Assembly (NCBI RefSeq): GCF_003668045.3
Contig: NC_048604.1
Coordinates: 61,167,862-61,231,861, forward strand
Source: Cricetulus griseus
Lineage: Eukaryota; Chordata; Mammalia; Rodentia; Cricetidae
DNA length: 64,000 bases
Reading direction: 5' to 3'
The position numbers and the translations under genes are program-made. Positions 35,742-47,089 of the stretch are shown piece by piece; within the stretch, counting starts at the first letter, position 1, and every line of letters starts with the position of its first letter. The notes below the pieces were generated by a model. It did no database searches. It worked only from the letters and a program-made list of their open reading frames with translations, and was not told where the DNA came from.

Positions 35742-38027
35742 TTTTTAAAATTTATTTATTTTACATACAGAACAGTTTCCCCTCCCACCTCTCATCCTGT
35801 TTCCTTTCACCAGATTCCTTCTACTCCCATCGTCCATTTCTCCTCTGTGTCCATTCCGAAGGGGAAAGGCCTCCCGTGGTAGTCAAGGTGAGCCAGGACT
35901 AGGCTCCTCCCTGTTGCATCAAGTCTGGGCATGGCACCATACTATAGGGAATAGGTTCCAAGGAGCCAGTTCATGCTTCAGGAACATCTTCTGGTCCCAC
36001 TGCAAGGGGTTCCCACAATGAGACCAAGATACACAACTATCATACAGACGCAGAGGGCCTTGGTTAGTCGCATACCAGCTCCCTAACTGTCAGTCCTGAA
36101 TCCGTGAGATTCTACAAGCTCAGGTCGGCTGTCTCTGTGGGTCTCCCCATCATATCCTTGACACCCCTCCTTGCTCATATAATCCCTCCTCCCTCTCTTC
36201 AACTGGACTCCTGGATCTCTGCCCAGTGCTTGATTGTGGACCTCTGCATCTGCTTTCAACAGTTACTGGATGAAGCTTTAATAATAACAATTAGAATAGT
36301 CACCAATCTTATTACGGGGGAAGGCCAGTTCAAGCACCCTGTCCATTGTTGCTAGGAGTCGTAGCTGGGATCATCCTTGTGGGTTCCTGGGCGTTTCCCT
36401 GGCATCGGGTTTCTTCCTAACCTATCTGTCAAGATATCTCTTTCATTACTCTCTCCCTCCATCATTACCCTAACTCAACCATCTTGATAGCTCATGTTCC
36501 CAACCCCTATGCCCTGCCAGATTCCTGTCCCCAGTTTAACAGGGAAATATAATCTATTTCTCCTTCCCATGGAGATACATGTGTCACTCTTACAGTCCTC
36601 CTTGTTACCTACCTTCTCTTGGGCTGTGGATTGTAGCCTGGTTATACTTTGCTTTACATCTAATATCCACTCATGACAGGAAAAAAAACTGTGTTTGTCT
36701 TTCTGGGTCTGAGTTAACTCACTTAGGATGATTTTTTTTCTAGTTCTATTTACTTGTAAATTTCATGATATTGTCTTGTGCCTATTTTAGTGAAATAGTT
36801 TTTCTTTGTTTAATTTGATGTTGGCTGTTGGCTTGCTGTATATTCCCTTTATTATGTTTAGGTATGTACACTGTATCCGTGATCTCTTCAGAACATTTAT
36901 CATGAAGGGATATTGGATTTTGTCAAAGGCTTTTTCAGCATCTAACAAGATGATCATGTATTTTTTTCTTTAGTTTGTTTATATAGTTCATTACTTTGAC
37001 AGAACTTCATATGTTGAACCATATCTACATCTCTGAGATGAAGACTATTTGATCGTGGTGGATGATTTTCTTTGATATGATCTTGGATTTCGTTTGTCAA
37101 TATTTTATTATTTTTGCATAAATATTCATAAGGGAGATTGGTTTGTAATTCTCTTTCTCTGTTGCATATTTGTTTAGTATGGGTATCAGAGTAATAGTGG
37201 AAACATGAAAAGAATTTGGCAATATTCCTTTTGTTTCTATTGTGCAGAACAATTTGAGGAGTGTTGGTATTAGCTCTTCTTTGAAAGTCTGATAGAATTA
37301 TGCAATGATACCATATGGCCCTGGAGTTTTTGATTGGGAGACTTTGATGACTACTTTTATTTCTTAGGTGTAATAGGTCTATTTAAGTTGTTTATCTGGT
37401 CTTGATTCAATTTTAGTATGTGCTACCAGTCAAGAAATTTGCCCAGTTCTTTTACATTTTCCAATTTTGTGAAGTATAGGTTTTGAAGCATGCTCCAAGG
37501 ATTCTCTGGATTTCCTCCATGTCTGTTGTTATCATCCACTTTTTGTTTAAAATTTTGTTAATTTGTATATTCTCTGCCTTTTAGTTAGTTTGGGTAATGG
37601 TTTGTCTATCTTGTTGATTTACTTGAAGAACCAACTCTTTGTTTTATTGATTCTTTTTACTGTTCTCTTTGTATTTTATTGGTTTCAGCCCTCATTTTTA
37701 TTATTTCCTTTCATCCACTCCTCCTGAATGGGATTCCTTCTTTTTATTCTAGAGATTTCAGGTGTGCTATTAAGTCTCTCCTGAGAGATTTCTCCAAAGT
37801 CTTTATGTAGAAACTTTTTGCTATGAACATTCCCCTTAATACTGCTTTCTGAGTGCCCCATAAGTTTGGGTATGTTGTGGATTCAATTTCATGAATTCTA
37901 GGAAGTCTTTAAATTTCTTTATTTTTCCTTGACACAATGGTGGTTCAGTTGAGAGTTTTTCAGTATCCATGAGTTTGTAGGCTTTCTGTAATTTGTGTTG
38001 TTTTTTAACTCTTAACTTATCCCTTCA
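35742..38027 (-). mobile_element. L1 with internal deletion (3' UTR joined to N-terminal RT)
   Basis: The 3' end is at the left (ttaaaatttatttatttt), UTR to about 36715, then 'gagttaactcacttaggatg' at the very end of ORF2. Near 36796 the sequence jumps to the RT region ('tttgatgttggctgttggct') and continues antisense to about 38027 ('ggtggttcagttgagag' near 37939). About 1-1.5 kb of ORF2 is missing at the jump. The pieces might instead be two neighbouring L1s; the 36796+ part repeats sequence already present at about 35450-35740. Confidence 0.8.
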
Positions 38028-40134
38028 TTGTTAGTTTGGATAAGGATTTGTCTGACTTTCGGATTTTCTCCGAGATCCACTCTGTTTCATTGATTTTTTT
38101 GTATTGTTTTATTTATTTCTATTTAATGATTTTAACTCTCAGTTTGATTATATCCTGTCTTCTACTCCTTTATGGTGTGTTTGCATCTTTTTATTCCACA
38201 GCTTTCAGGCATGCTGTTAATGCACTTAGCACTGCTTTCATTGTATCCTATAAGTTTGTATGTGTGCTGCATTCATTTTCAGTGAATTCTAAGTCTTTAA
38301 TTCTTTTCTTTATATCCATCAACCTCTGCAAAACTCAAGTACAAGTGGATCAAAGACGTCAACATAAATCAAATTACACTAAACCTGATAGAAGAGAAAG
38401 TAGGAAATAGCCTTGAATGCATTGGCACAGGAGACAACTTTCTGAATAGAACACCAGTAGGACAGACACTAAGATTGACAGTTAATAAATGGACCTCACG
38501 AAACTGAAAAGCTCCTGTAAGGCAAAGGACACTGTCAATAGGACAAAACAACAGCCTCCATAATGGGAAAAGATATTCATCAGCCCAACATTCAACAGAG
38601 GGCTTATATCCAAAATACGTAAAACAGAAGAAAATAGACATCAACCCCCCAAATATTCCATTTTAAAAATGGGGTACAGACTTAAAACAGGGAACTATCT
38701 ACAGAAGATTTTCAAATGGCTGAGAAATACTTAAAGAAATGTTCAACATCTTTAACTATCAGGGAAATGTAAATCAAAAAATACTGAGATTCCATCTTAC
38801 ACTTGTCAGAATTGCTAAGATCGAAAAACATTGGGTAGATTTTCTCCTCATTTCTGGTGGTAGTGCAAACTTGTATAATCACCTTGTAAATAAATGTGGC
38901 CATTTCTCAGAATATTGAAAATCAATCTACTTCAAGACACAACAATACCACTGGGGCATATACTGAAAGGATGCTCAATCTTACCACAAGGACACTTGCT
39001 CAACAATGTTCATAGAAGATTTATTTGTAATAACCACAACTTGGAAACAACCTAAATACCCCTCAATTGAAGAATGGATGAAGAAAATATGGAACATTTA
39101 CATAATGGAGCATTACTCAGCTGTTATGAACAGTGACATTAGGAAATTTTAAAGCAAAGGGATGAAATTATAAGAAAAATCATCTTGAGTGAGGAAACCC
39201 AGACCCAAAAAAACATTCATGTTATGTACTTACTTATAAGTGGATATTAGCTATAAAATAGATGATAACCATGCTACATTCACAGACCCAGAGAGGCTAG
39301 ATAAGAAGGAGTACACAATGGGGATGCATGGATCTCACTAGGAAAGGGGAGATAGAAAAGATTTCCTGGGAAGAGTGGGGGTGGGTGGGGATGGGAAATT
39401 GAGGGATCAGGTTGTGGAGTGGATGGAAAAGGAGAGTACAGAACAAGGATACTGGAAACAAGTTGGCATTTTGTGTTCAGGTAGAAACCTGATGCAAGGG
39501 AACTCCCACAAATCTACATGGGTGAACCCAGCTAAGACTCCTAGCAATAGTGGATAAGTAGCCTGAACTGGTCATCTCCTGTGATCAGAATGGTGACTAC
39601 CTAACTGTCATCAGAGAGTTTTCATCTGATGGAATCTGATGCAGAGACCCACAGCTGAGCATTAGGCAAAGCTAAAAAGAGGAAAGAAGGATTGTACAAA
39701 TAAGAAGGATCAAGGACATTACAAGAAAACCCACAAGATCAACTAACCTAGTGCATAAGAGCTTACAGAGTCTAAAACAACTAAGAAACCTGCATGGGAC
39801 TGACCTATGACTTCTACATATCAATGACAGTTGTGTAGCTTGGTGTATTTGTAAGACTCCTAACAATGGAAGCAGAGGCTGTCTCTAATTTTTGACTGGC
39901 TTTGGGAATCTATTACTCATACATGGTTGCCTTGACCAGCCTTAATACATAGGGAGTTGCTTAGTCTTACTGCACCTCAACATACCATTTTTTGTTGATG
40001 TTCATGGGAGACCTGCTCCTTTCTGAACAGAAATGGAGGAGTGGATGGGGTAGAGGGATTTAGGGAAAAGAATAGTAGGAGAGGAAACAGTGCAAAATGC
40101 AGTCAGGATATAAAATAAATAAATTAATTAAATA
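38028..40134 (+). mobile_element. 5'-inverted L1
   Basis: From about 38318 to 40134 the sequence is sense: an ORF2 tail ('gtacaagtggatcaaagacg', 'gaagaatggatgaagaaaat'), then an Lx-type 3' UTR ending in A-rich sequence. The 290 bp before it (38028-38317) are antisense ORF2 ('catgctgttaatgcacttag', 'gcactgctttcattgtatcc'), repeating a segment present in the host L1 at about 37620-37910. This is the arrangement made by twin priming. A 124-residue open frame spans the inversion point and is an artefact. Confidence 0.85.
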
Positions 40135-40144
40135 TTGTTTTTAA

Positions 40145-40540
40145 AGAGAAAGGAAACTAACAGTTCTACTAAAAATTATGTCTATGAATCACATCAATGA
40201 CCAGCATAATACAGTTATCCTATGGTTGAAGTAGTGGCACACATACCTGGATAGTAACCAACAGCTCTTTAATTGGACTTGTGACCACTTCAACAAGAGT
40301 GAAGCCATGGCTAGCACTAGAAAAACAGATAACTACTCAGTACTAGTGAAGTAATGGATCTTCAAGTGTAAAATCAGAATGTGAACAGAGATAGAGAGTA
40401 AGCAAAGTGGCATAAGTGAATATAGAAATAAAAGAAAATTCCAAAGTTATTTCAATAGAATCCACGCCAGAATGTAACAGGATAGTTTTGGCCAGGTAAT
40501 TTATAAATAACTTGCCTGGAAGTAGCATAGGAATTTAAAA

Positions 40541-40597
<57 letters not shown>

Positions 40598-41115
40598 GCC
40601 TGCATGACCTCTTAGAATCGAAATAAAAGAAAATAGTTTTGTAGTTGAAGAATATAGGTCAAATGAGAACAAAAATGAATTATACTACTTTTCACTGAAA
40701 AGGGGAAGACAAATTATAATCTTTTGAAAGTAAATATATAACTACATTATTCAAACCTATCACTATGGAAAACATTAACAACTGTCTAAAATTACCCACT
40801 CATTTTTAAAAGCCTGATTTGGAGAAAGATAATACTGTCCTGACATTTTAAGCTTATTGTGTAGAAGGTGGCCATTGATATGTAAGTTGATACTCTGGAA
40901 AACTATTATAGAGAAGCCCTGCCTGAGTAAGCTAGGAGACACATGCATTCTTGCCTTTGTTGTTTTGCTATTTTAAGTATGATTCTGTTGCTTAGAACTT
41001 CAACAATATTATAAATATGATGATAATAACACAAAACTATCAGTTAAGTAAATATTAATAATTCAAGAGAACCAAAAAAAGAGGTGATCCTTTCATGGAA
41101 ATGAGTAAGCTCTGG
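40145..41115. other. Mostly unrecognised DNA
   Basis: Apart from the TC microsatellite nothing is assigned; 40190-40400 might be old repeat. Confidence 0.45.
40544..40595. repeat. (TC)n microsatellite
   Basis: About 25 uninterrupted tc units. Confidence 0.98.
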
Positions 41116-41595
41116 TGATAGGGGAAGTGCTTCTGTGTTTTTGTCTTACTGGATGATAAATAAAATACTGTTTAGCCAATGAGGCAGCAAGTTAGGCAGG
41201 ACTAGGAGTCAGAGAGGATTCTGGGAAATGTAGTAGAGAAGTAGTGTTCCAGGCAGGAAGTGACATAGCAAGGAGACTCATATTTAAGAAAGGAGAAACA
41301 GGACGTGTCCCCTTTCCCCTTTGCCTGCTCCAGTGGCACCATGTGAGCCACCAGCAAGAGAGGGTGCCAGGGGAAGGCATCCTCTATAAGATAAGTCTTA
41401 TAAAATATATAGATTTATGATAATTAAGACTGAGCTAACAGCTGAGAAATCCTAGTCATTGGCCAAGCAGCTTTGAACCTAATGCAAGTCTCTCTGTGTA
41501 TTAATTTGGGCCCTAACTTGGGCTGGCGGCTGGTGTATAGCACACATGTAGTGGTGCGGCTCGTCGGCTTTTGGTGGGAAACATTTATTGTAACA
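41116..41595 (+). mobile_element. ERVK-like solo LTR
   Basis: A 480-bp LTR beginning tgataggggaag and ending ttattgtaaca, so it has TG...CA ends, flanked by a perfect 6-bp TSD, ctctgg (41110-41115, 41596-41601). Internal landmarks are 'gttgttt/gtttagccaatgagg'-type CCAAT sequence, 'ggattctgggaaatgtagta', 'aagtcttataaaatatatag' (TATA-like) and 'attggccaagcag'. Two further copies lie at 57113-58058. The 6-bp TSD suggests ERVK. No internal retroviral sequence remains. Confidence 0.93.
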
Positions 41596-41747
41596 CTCTG
41601 GACTCTACCGCTGTAGTGAATTTATTTATGACTGAAAAGGAAACACTTACTTGAAGTAGTAATATTTCTCCAGATTGTTTTACTGAAGATAAATATAATC
41701 TTAAATCTATTCAATTCTAGAAGTATGTGCAATAGAAAGTGATCTTT

Positions 41748-41848
41748 GCTGGGTGTTGGTGGTGCATTCTTTTAATCCCAGCACTTAGGAGGCAGAGGCA
41801 GGCAGATCTCTGTGAGATCTCTTGAGAAACCCTGTCTTTAAAAAAAAG
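41748..41848 (+). mobile_element. B1 SINE, internally deleted to about 100 bp
   Basis: Head and 'cttttaatcccagcacttag' present, then gatctctgtgagatctcttgag jumps directly to 'aaaccctgtcttt', removing roughly 50 bp of the middle. TSD agtgatcttt at 41738-41747 and 41856-41865 shows it is a single insertion. Confidence 0.93.
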
Positions 41849-41869
41849 GAAAGACAGTGATCTTTAACA

Positions 41870-42515
41870 GAAGACTTTCCAGCATGGAGTTACACAATTA
41901 TTTATGTTTTCCAAACACATCTTAATGATTTAAATAACTTTGTGTCAAAAACAAAACCTCCATGAAATATTTCTCAAAACAGCCTTAGTTTTTCTTCAAA
42001 ATGGCAAAAAGTTTATTCACTATTGTTAATCATCTACTAAGAAACTAGAGCAATATTTAAAACATTAAGATTTCTTTGTAATATGTGATGGGCTGAATCA
42101 CAAAGATATGCAAACAAATAGAAGAAGGTTTTAAAATATCAGATTTTTGGAACCAAAAATAAATACATGCACAGTTTATTACCCTTACAACTTTCCAAGT
42201 GCCTAGTGAATGCCAATTTTCAAATAATGTTATTAGTCCCTAATGAAGATAATGATCAAATGTGATCAAAATAAAGACAACGTATTTGATTGACAATGGT
42301 GATATGCAAATAGGAATTTTATATTAAATTGTCAGTGCTCACAGAATACAAAGAAAATTGAGATAATGGAGGAAAGAAATATTGGTCTCCCCATGGCTGA
42401 AGAGGTCATACACCCTAGAATATAAACTATTGATGCTATTTTCCAAAACAACTACAACTTCTAACTATATTCTAAATACCTACTCTTGTGTTCATGGATA
42501 AGTGTAGATTTTATT
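41870..42515. other. Unrecognised AT-rich DNA
   Basis: Nothing recognised. Confidence 0.5.
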
Positions 42516-43190
42516 CCTCATCAAAGAATCTTCTTTTTGCAGCTGATAAAGACATTACAGAGATCTACAACTGACAGAAACACAGAAAATAGCTGACTGT
42601 GGGATGCCTATCATAAACTGATGTAGCCTCTACAAGTAGAGCTTAGGGGATATCACTGAAGAGGGGCCAGAAAGATTTTGAGAGGCAAAGGATGAGGAAG
42701 TCTGCTAGGAGATGGTATTTTCTACCTATGACAGAGAAGATGAACCCATGAAATCTCAGCAATACTGTTGCCTAAGCAAGATCACATAATGACAACACCA
42801 GGTAACATGCCAATGTGGAGGAGGGAAAATTCACAATGCTATCTTTATAGATGATGACCTACAGGCAATCATTGGCTACAGAGAGGAGGACGAATAAGCC
42901 CCCTTGTATGGTATCCAGTCGTAACTTTTCATCCCTAAACACAAATGCATACAGACTACTCTAAATGATCTCAGTAGTGTGTCTTTGTGTGTGTGCATGC
43001 ATGCATGTGTGTGTATGTATGTATCTGTGTATGTGTGAATATATGTATGTAATAGTAATGAAAAAATCATAAATTTTGGAGTGGAAGGAGGAACAAGAGG
43101 AGTTGTAAGTAGGGATAGAAATGAAAGTACTCATTTACAAAATTTTCAGAAACTAAAATATATAAATTAAAGAATACAATACACTTTTCT
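42516..43190 (+). mobile_element. L1 3' UTR of a second subfamily
   Basis: Sense blocks 'caaagaatcttctttttgca', 'ttacagagatctacaactga', 'ctgactgtgggatgcc', 'ctgttgcctaagcaagatca' and a TG-rich tract precede a purine-rich 'gagtggaaggaggaacaaga' tail. This UTR type differs from the 'gggattgatatgtaaa' group and also appears at 49755-50270, and antisense at 52030 and 63560. Confidence 0.7.
42979..43045. repeat. TG/CATG-rich simple repeat
   Basis: tgtg, catg and tatg units within the L1 3' UTR, a variable segment typical of that UTR. Confidence 0.85.
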
Positions 43191-45588
43191 TAAAAGTAAA
43201 GCGTGTTGGTTTTATATGATTTAATAGCATGTTATAACTAATTTATGGTGACAGGTGTGCTGTCCTTACTCTGTACCTCTAGAGATTTGAGTTTTCTTTC
43301 TAATTGCCTGAACAGATACATGTGATCCCTTTACACTAGGAGCTCTGGTTATTTGATAGTCTTTTGTTGGAATTATCACTACACAAGAAATTGCAACAAC
43401 TTAAAAGAAAATAAGCATTCTAAAATTGGAGCATTGACAATTTTCTTAAAGTAGCATACAAAATATGAGATTTTACATGAGAACAAATATTTTTTTTTCA
43501 AAATTTTGACCTGGGGATTAATTTTTAGAATCATCAGACCTGTTAAGTGTTATGTTTTACATTTAGTTTGTATGTACATTCAAGAGAAGCAGACAATTTG
43601 TTTGATTATGTCAAAGTAAAAATGTATATACCATATGTATGGGAAAGCTCTTTTGACATTCAAGAAATAAAATTTTAAGATTAAAAGGAAACATTAACTA
43701 AATAAATCATAAACTACATTGTAAATTTGTTGTTTTTTAATCTTGAGACAAAACAGATTAAAATAATGCAATTTCCAGAATGTTAGTTAGTGAATTGCTC
43801 CTAGATCTTAACAGTATAAGTCATAGGAAACATTTATCACAGGAGTCAAGATAAAGGGTCTTTAAGTAATCAAGATTTAACTCTCAATATGTATAGAATA
43901 TAGAATGGCCATTAGACTTTAATGTAAAAAAATTATGTGTTAGAAAATTAGAAAAATTAAGATTGAAAATCTGGGAGAGAAGGATATTATTGTGAAAATT
44001 TATAATAGAAAAAGTATTTAACTATGCACAAAGGTTGTTTCATGATAAACATAAAAGCTAAAAAGATAATAACATATACTTTTATAAAACTAATCAGTTG
44101 ATAGTATAGAGAAAAATCAGGTTATATGTCATACAAATATTGAATCATAGTGTATTAAATGTTTTCTAGCTATACCAATACATTTTAAGGCACTTGAGTC
44201 AGTCTCCACACAGCAATCTTGTGTATATTATCTGAGACTGAAGTACCAAGAATAGCCATGGAGAATGAGATCCAGGGGGAAAAGCATCTATTACTTTGAG
44301 TTAACTTTACAAAAATATTAGAGTTTTAGACACTATGAAAGTAAATTAGTCATCAGATACACAAGGGTATAGGACTATTTTGACATAAATGCAATAAATA
44401 TTTGAGGGAAATTGGTAACTTGCTAAATATATAGTGAGTGATAAAATATAAAAATTGAATGAACATCTAAAGAAAATTAAGATTAAAAATAAACTATGAA
44501 AGGGAAATTGTTGAATCATGAAAGGGATGAACATTAGGAAAGGATGATGTGAAAATTCTGAAAGTGCTAAAAGTTGTGCATGATCAAATAACTATCAACT
44601 CTAAATGATAAAAATGCCTCAAGTGAATAAAGGAAATAAAATTTAATTTAAACCAATACTATTCCCTCCACTTTTTCCTTTTCTGTTACACTCTACTGTA
44701 TTCTGTAAGTGCTTCATTATAAATTATGTCCTTATAAAAGTAGATATTTGGAAGGCTGTTTTACTTCATATTGAACAAATATCCCAGGGGATAGTAAACA
44801 TTCAAGACAAGTCCCAAGACTGGGTCTTAATGTATTCTCTTTGGATACATGCTCAATGCTGTCACAGAGATGGAATGTGGTGACCAACCAGGTTTGTGTC
44901 ATATAAAATCTTGTGTTGGACTATAGAATTAATCTCATCCAAAACTTATGTATTAAGACTATAAATATGGTGTGGTTCCGTAGGCAGATTAAGGTATTTT
45001 AACAATGGGTAGATAAATCCTAGGAAGACATAAAGAACATATGTCTATCATACATTGTTAGAGTGCAATCATTTTCATTATAGGTATCCTCAGCTTTAAA
45101 TGTTCTATCTACTAGAAGCATACTGTGACACACAAATACATTCTCAAAGATATGGTAATTGATTCTGGAAACATAAATGAAGGGAATTCTAAGTGATAAC
45201 ATAAAGTAGCAATCACATTAATTGAATGAAAATATACTTATCTCAATAGCTTAGCTTAGAAAATAAATTTCTCCCAGAAAAATTTAAAAAATTATGAGTT
45301 AAAAAATGGCATGCCTGCTTTTGGTAATAGAAGATAATGGTAAAAACACAAACTATGAGGCTGAGGAACTAGGTAGAAAACAGAGAAGACTTGAAAAAAA
45401 GAAAGAAGGTAGACATATTCAGAGTAACCACAGTAAAAAGCTTACAGTGATGGGGAAAGGAAGATCATCCCATTGAGAAAGCAGATCCAGAGAAGAGTCC
45501 TACTGAAATATACTGTAAAAGAGCATGAAGAACTGGAGTTGATTATATGAAGGTAGTTAGTTATTTGTGAGTATTAGCATTCTTAGGA
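43191..45588. other. Unrecognised AT-rich DNA, 2.4 kb
   Basis: One of the longest stretches without a recognised repeat. Short open frames only; no RNA gene, CpG cluster or splice-flanked exon seen. Confidence 0.5.
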
Positions 45589-45596
45589 ATGATTTG

Positions 45597-45784
45597 CAGT
45601 GGTTCTCAACCATCTTAATATTGTGAAAATTCATTTCCTCATGTTGTGATGTCCCCAACCATAAGGTTATTTTCATTGCTGCTTCATAACTGTAGTTTTG
45701 TTACTGCTATGACTCACAATGGAAATATTTTTTGGACATAGAGGCTTGCCAAAGGGGTCATGGGCAACAGGTTGATGAATTCTG
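45597..45784 (+). mobile_element. URR1-like hAT-Charlie remnant
   Basis: It begins cagtggttctcaacc, the Charlie-type terminal inverted repeat, and contains 'cctcatgttgtgatgtcccc', 'gcttcataactgtagttttg' and 'ccaaaggggtcatggg'. The right terminus ggttgatgaattctg is a decayed inverted repeat. At under 200 bp it is non-autonomous. No clear 8-bp TSD. Confidence 0.9.
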
Positions 45785-45789
45785 ATTTA

Positions 45790-46595
45790 GAGTAATCCGG
45801 TGGTTAAGAACCAAAGGTTTAGACTAGGAAAGTGGCAAAATTAAAGTAATGGAAAGACATAAAGCTGGTATCATGTCAAGAAGTTAAACACAGTCCCAGA
45901 TGATTCTTGAAATCTATGATTTATACTTAGAATTGGCAGATCTTTTAGTGTTCAAGAAAATCCAGAAATATTTGAAATATTCCAAGTATTCCTCAAATTG
46001 GTGTCCATAACCCCATGCGGTCCAAAAGAGAGTTATAAATTAGAGTCTTACTGCCAGTGACAACTCTTAAATTATCCCAAATCTTGTATTCTCAAGACCA
46101 ATAAAATAGAATAAGATTGGGCAATAGAACTTGTAGCTTTGTAAAGACCAACTCAGTAAGACTCAAACACTAAGCTTGAATTTCTAATTGAATATAATTA
46201 TACTATGAACTTAGAGGTCATACACATTGCAATAAAGCTATCCCATATTCTAGGCAGCTGACAATGTGTGAGAAAATACAGACTTGCTAGAAAGAAGAGA
46301 CATGATACATACAAAGCTGTAGTTGAAATGGAGGAACTCCCTTCAAGTCCTTAATTGGGGATGGGTGAAGAGCCCTAAATAGAAATGTATGTGAGATTGG
46401 TGGAATCTTGTTGCATAGAACTTTGCAGAAATAAGGCCACTTCTTTGGTTAGAAATATGAAGCCCAGCAGAGAGCAATATTGAACGTGGGAATACTTATT
46501 CTCCTGTGTTCTTCCCCTGACTCAATCTTCCTGCTCTCACATGTCCTCCTCTTCCCTCCTCTTTTCCCTTTCTCTTTCTCCTAACTCCCTCTCCC
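45790..46595. other. Unrecognised non-coding DNA
   Basis: Ends in a C/T-rich tract (46500-46600) that borders the next L1. Confidence 0.5.
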
Positions 46596-46597
46596 AT

Positions 46598-47085
46598 CCC
46601 ACAGCTAAGCACTGAGCATAACTCTGGAATCCATTTGCAAAGAAGAAGGAGTGATGAGCAAAGGAGAAACCCACAGAAACAGATGACCTGAACCAGGGGA
46701 GCTCATAGACCCCAGACTGATAGCTGAGAAACCAGCATAGGACTGTTCCAGACCCCCTGAACAAGGATGCCAGTTTGGAGGTCTGGTCAATCTATGGGGC
46801 CTCTGGTAATGGATCAGTATTTATCCCTAATTCACGAATGGACTTTGGGATCCCATTCTACAGAGAGGGATACTCTCTCAGCCTAGACACGTGGGGGGAG
46901 GGTCTAGGCCTTGCTCCAAATGATATGACAGACTTCAAAGGTCCCCCCATGGAAGGCATCACCCTCCCTGGGGAGTAGAAAGAGGATGGAATAGGGGCTT
47001 GGTGAGGAACACAGTAGGAGGGGAGGGAGAGAGATTGATATATAAAGCAAGCTTGTTTCTAATTTAAATAAAAAAGGGAAAAAAG
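46598..47085 (+). mobile_element. 5'-truncated L1 3' UTR
   Basis: From 'cacagctaagcactgagcat' to 'attgatatataaagcaagc' and an A-rich tail. 'gggagggtctaggcctt' and 'ggaaggcatcaccctccctg' are family landmarks. Open frames on both strands are UTR shadows. Confidence 0.92.
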
Positions 47086-47089
47086 AAAG

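Noticed and set aside
38036..38410. 124-residue plus-strand open frame
   Set aside because: Crosses the inversion point of an L1; its first part is antisense ORF2 and its last part sense ORF2 in another frame.
37998..40144. ttgttttttaa / ttgtttttaa as TSD of the 5'-inverted L1
   Set aside because: The left copy lies inside sequence that still continues as the host L1 for about 20 bp, so it cannot be the insertion boundary.
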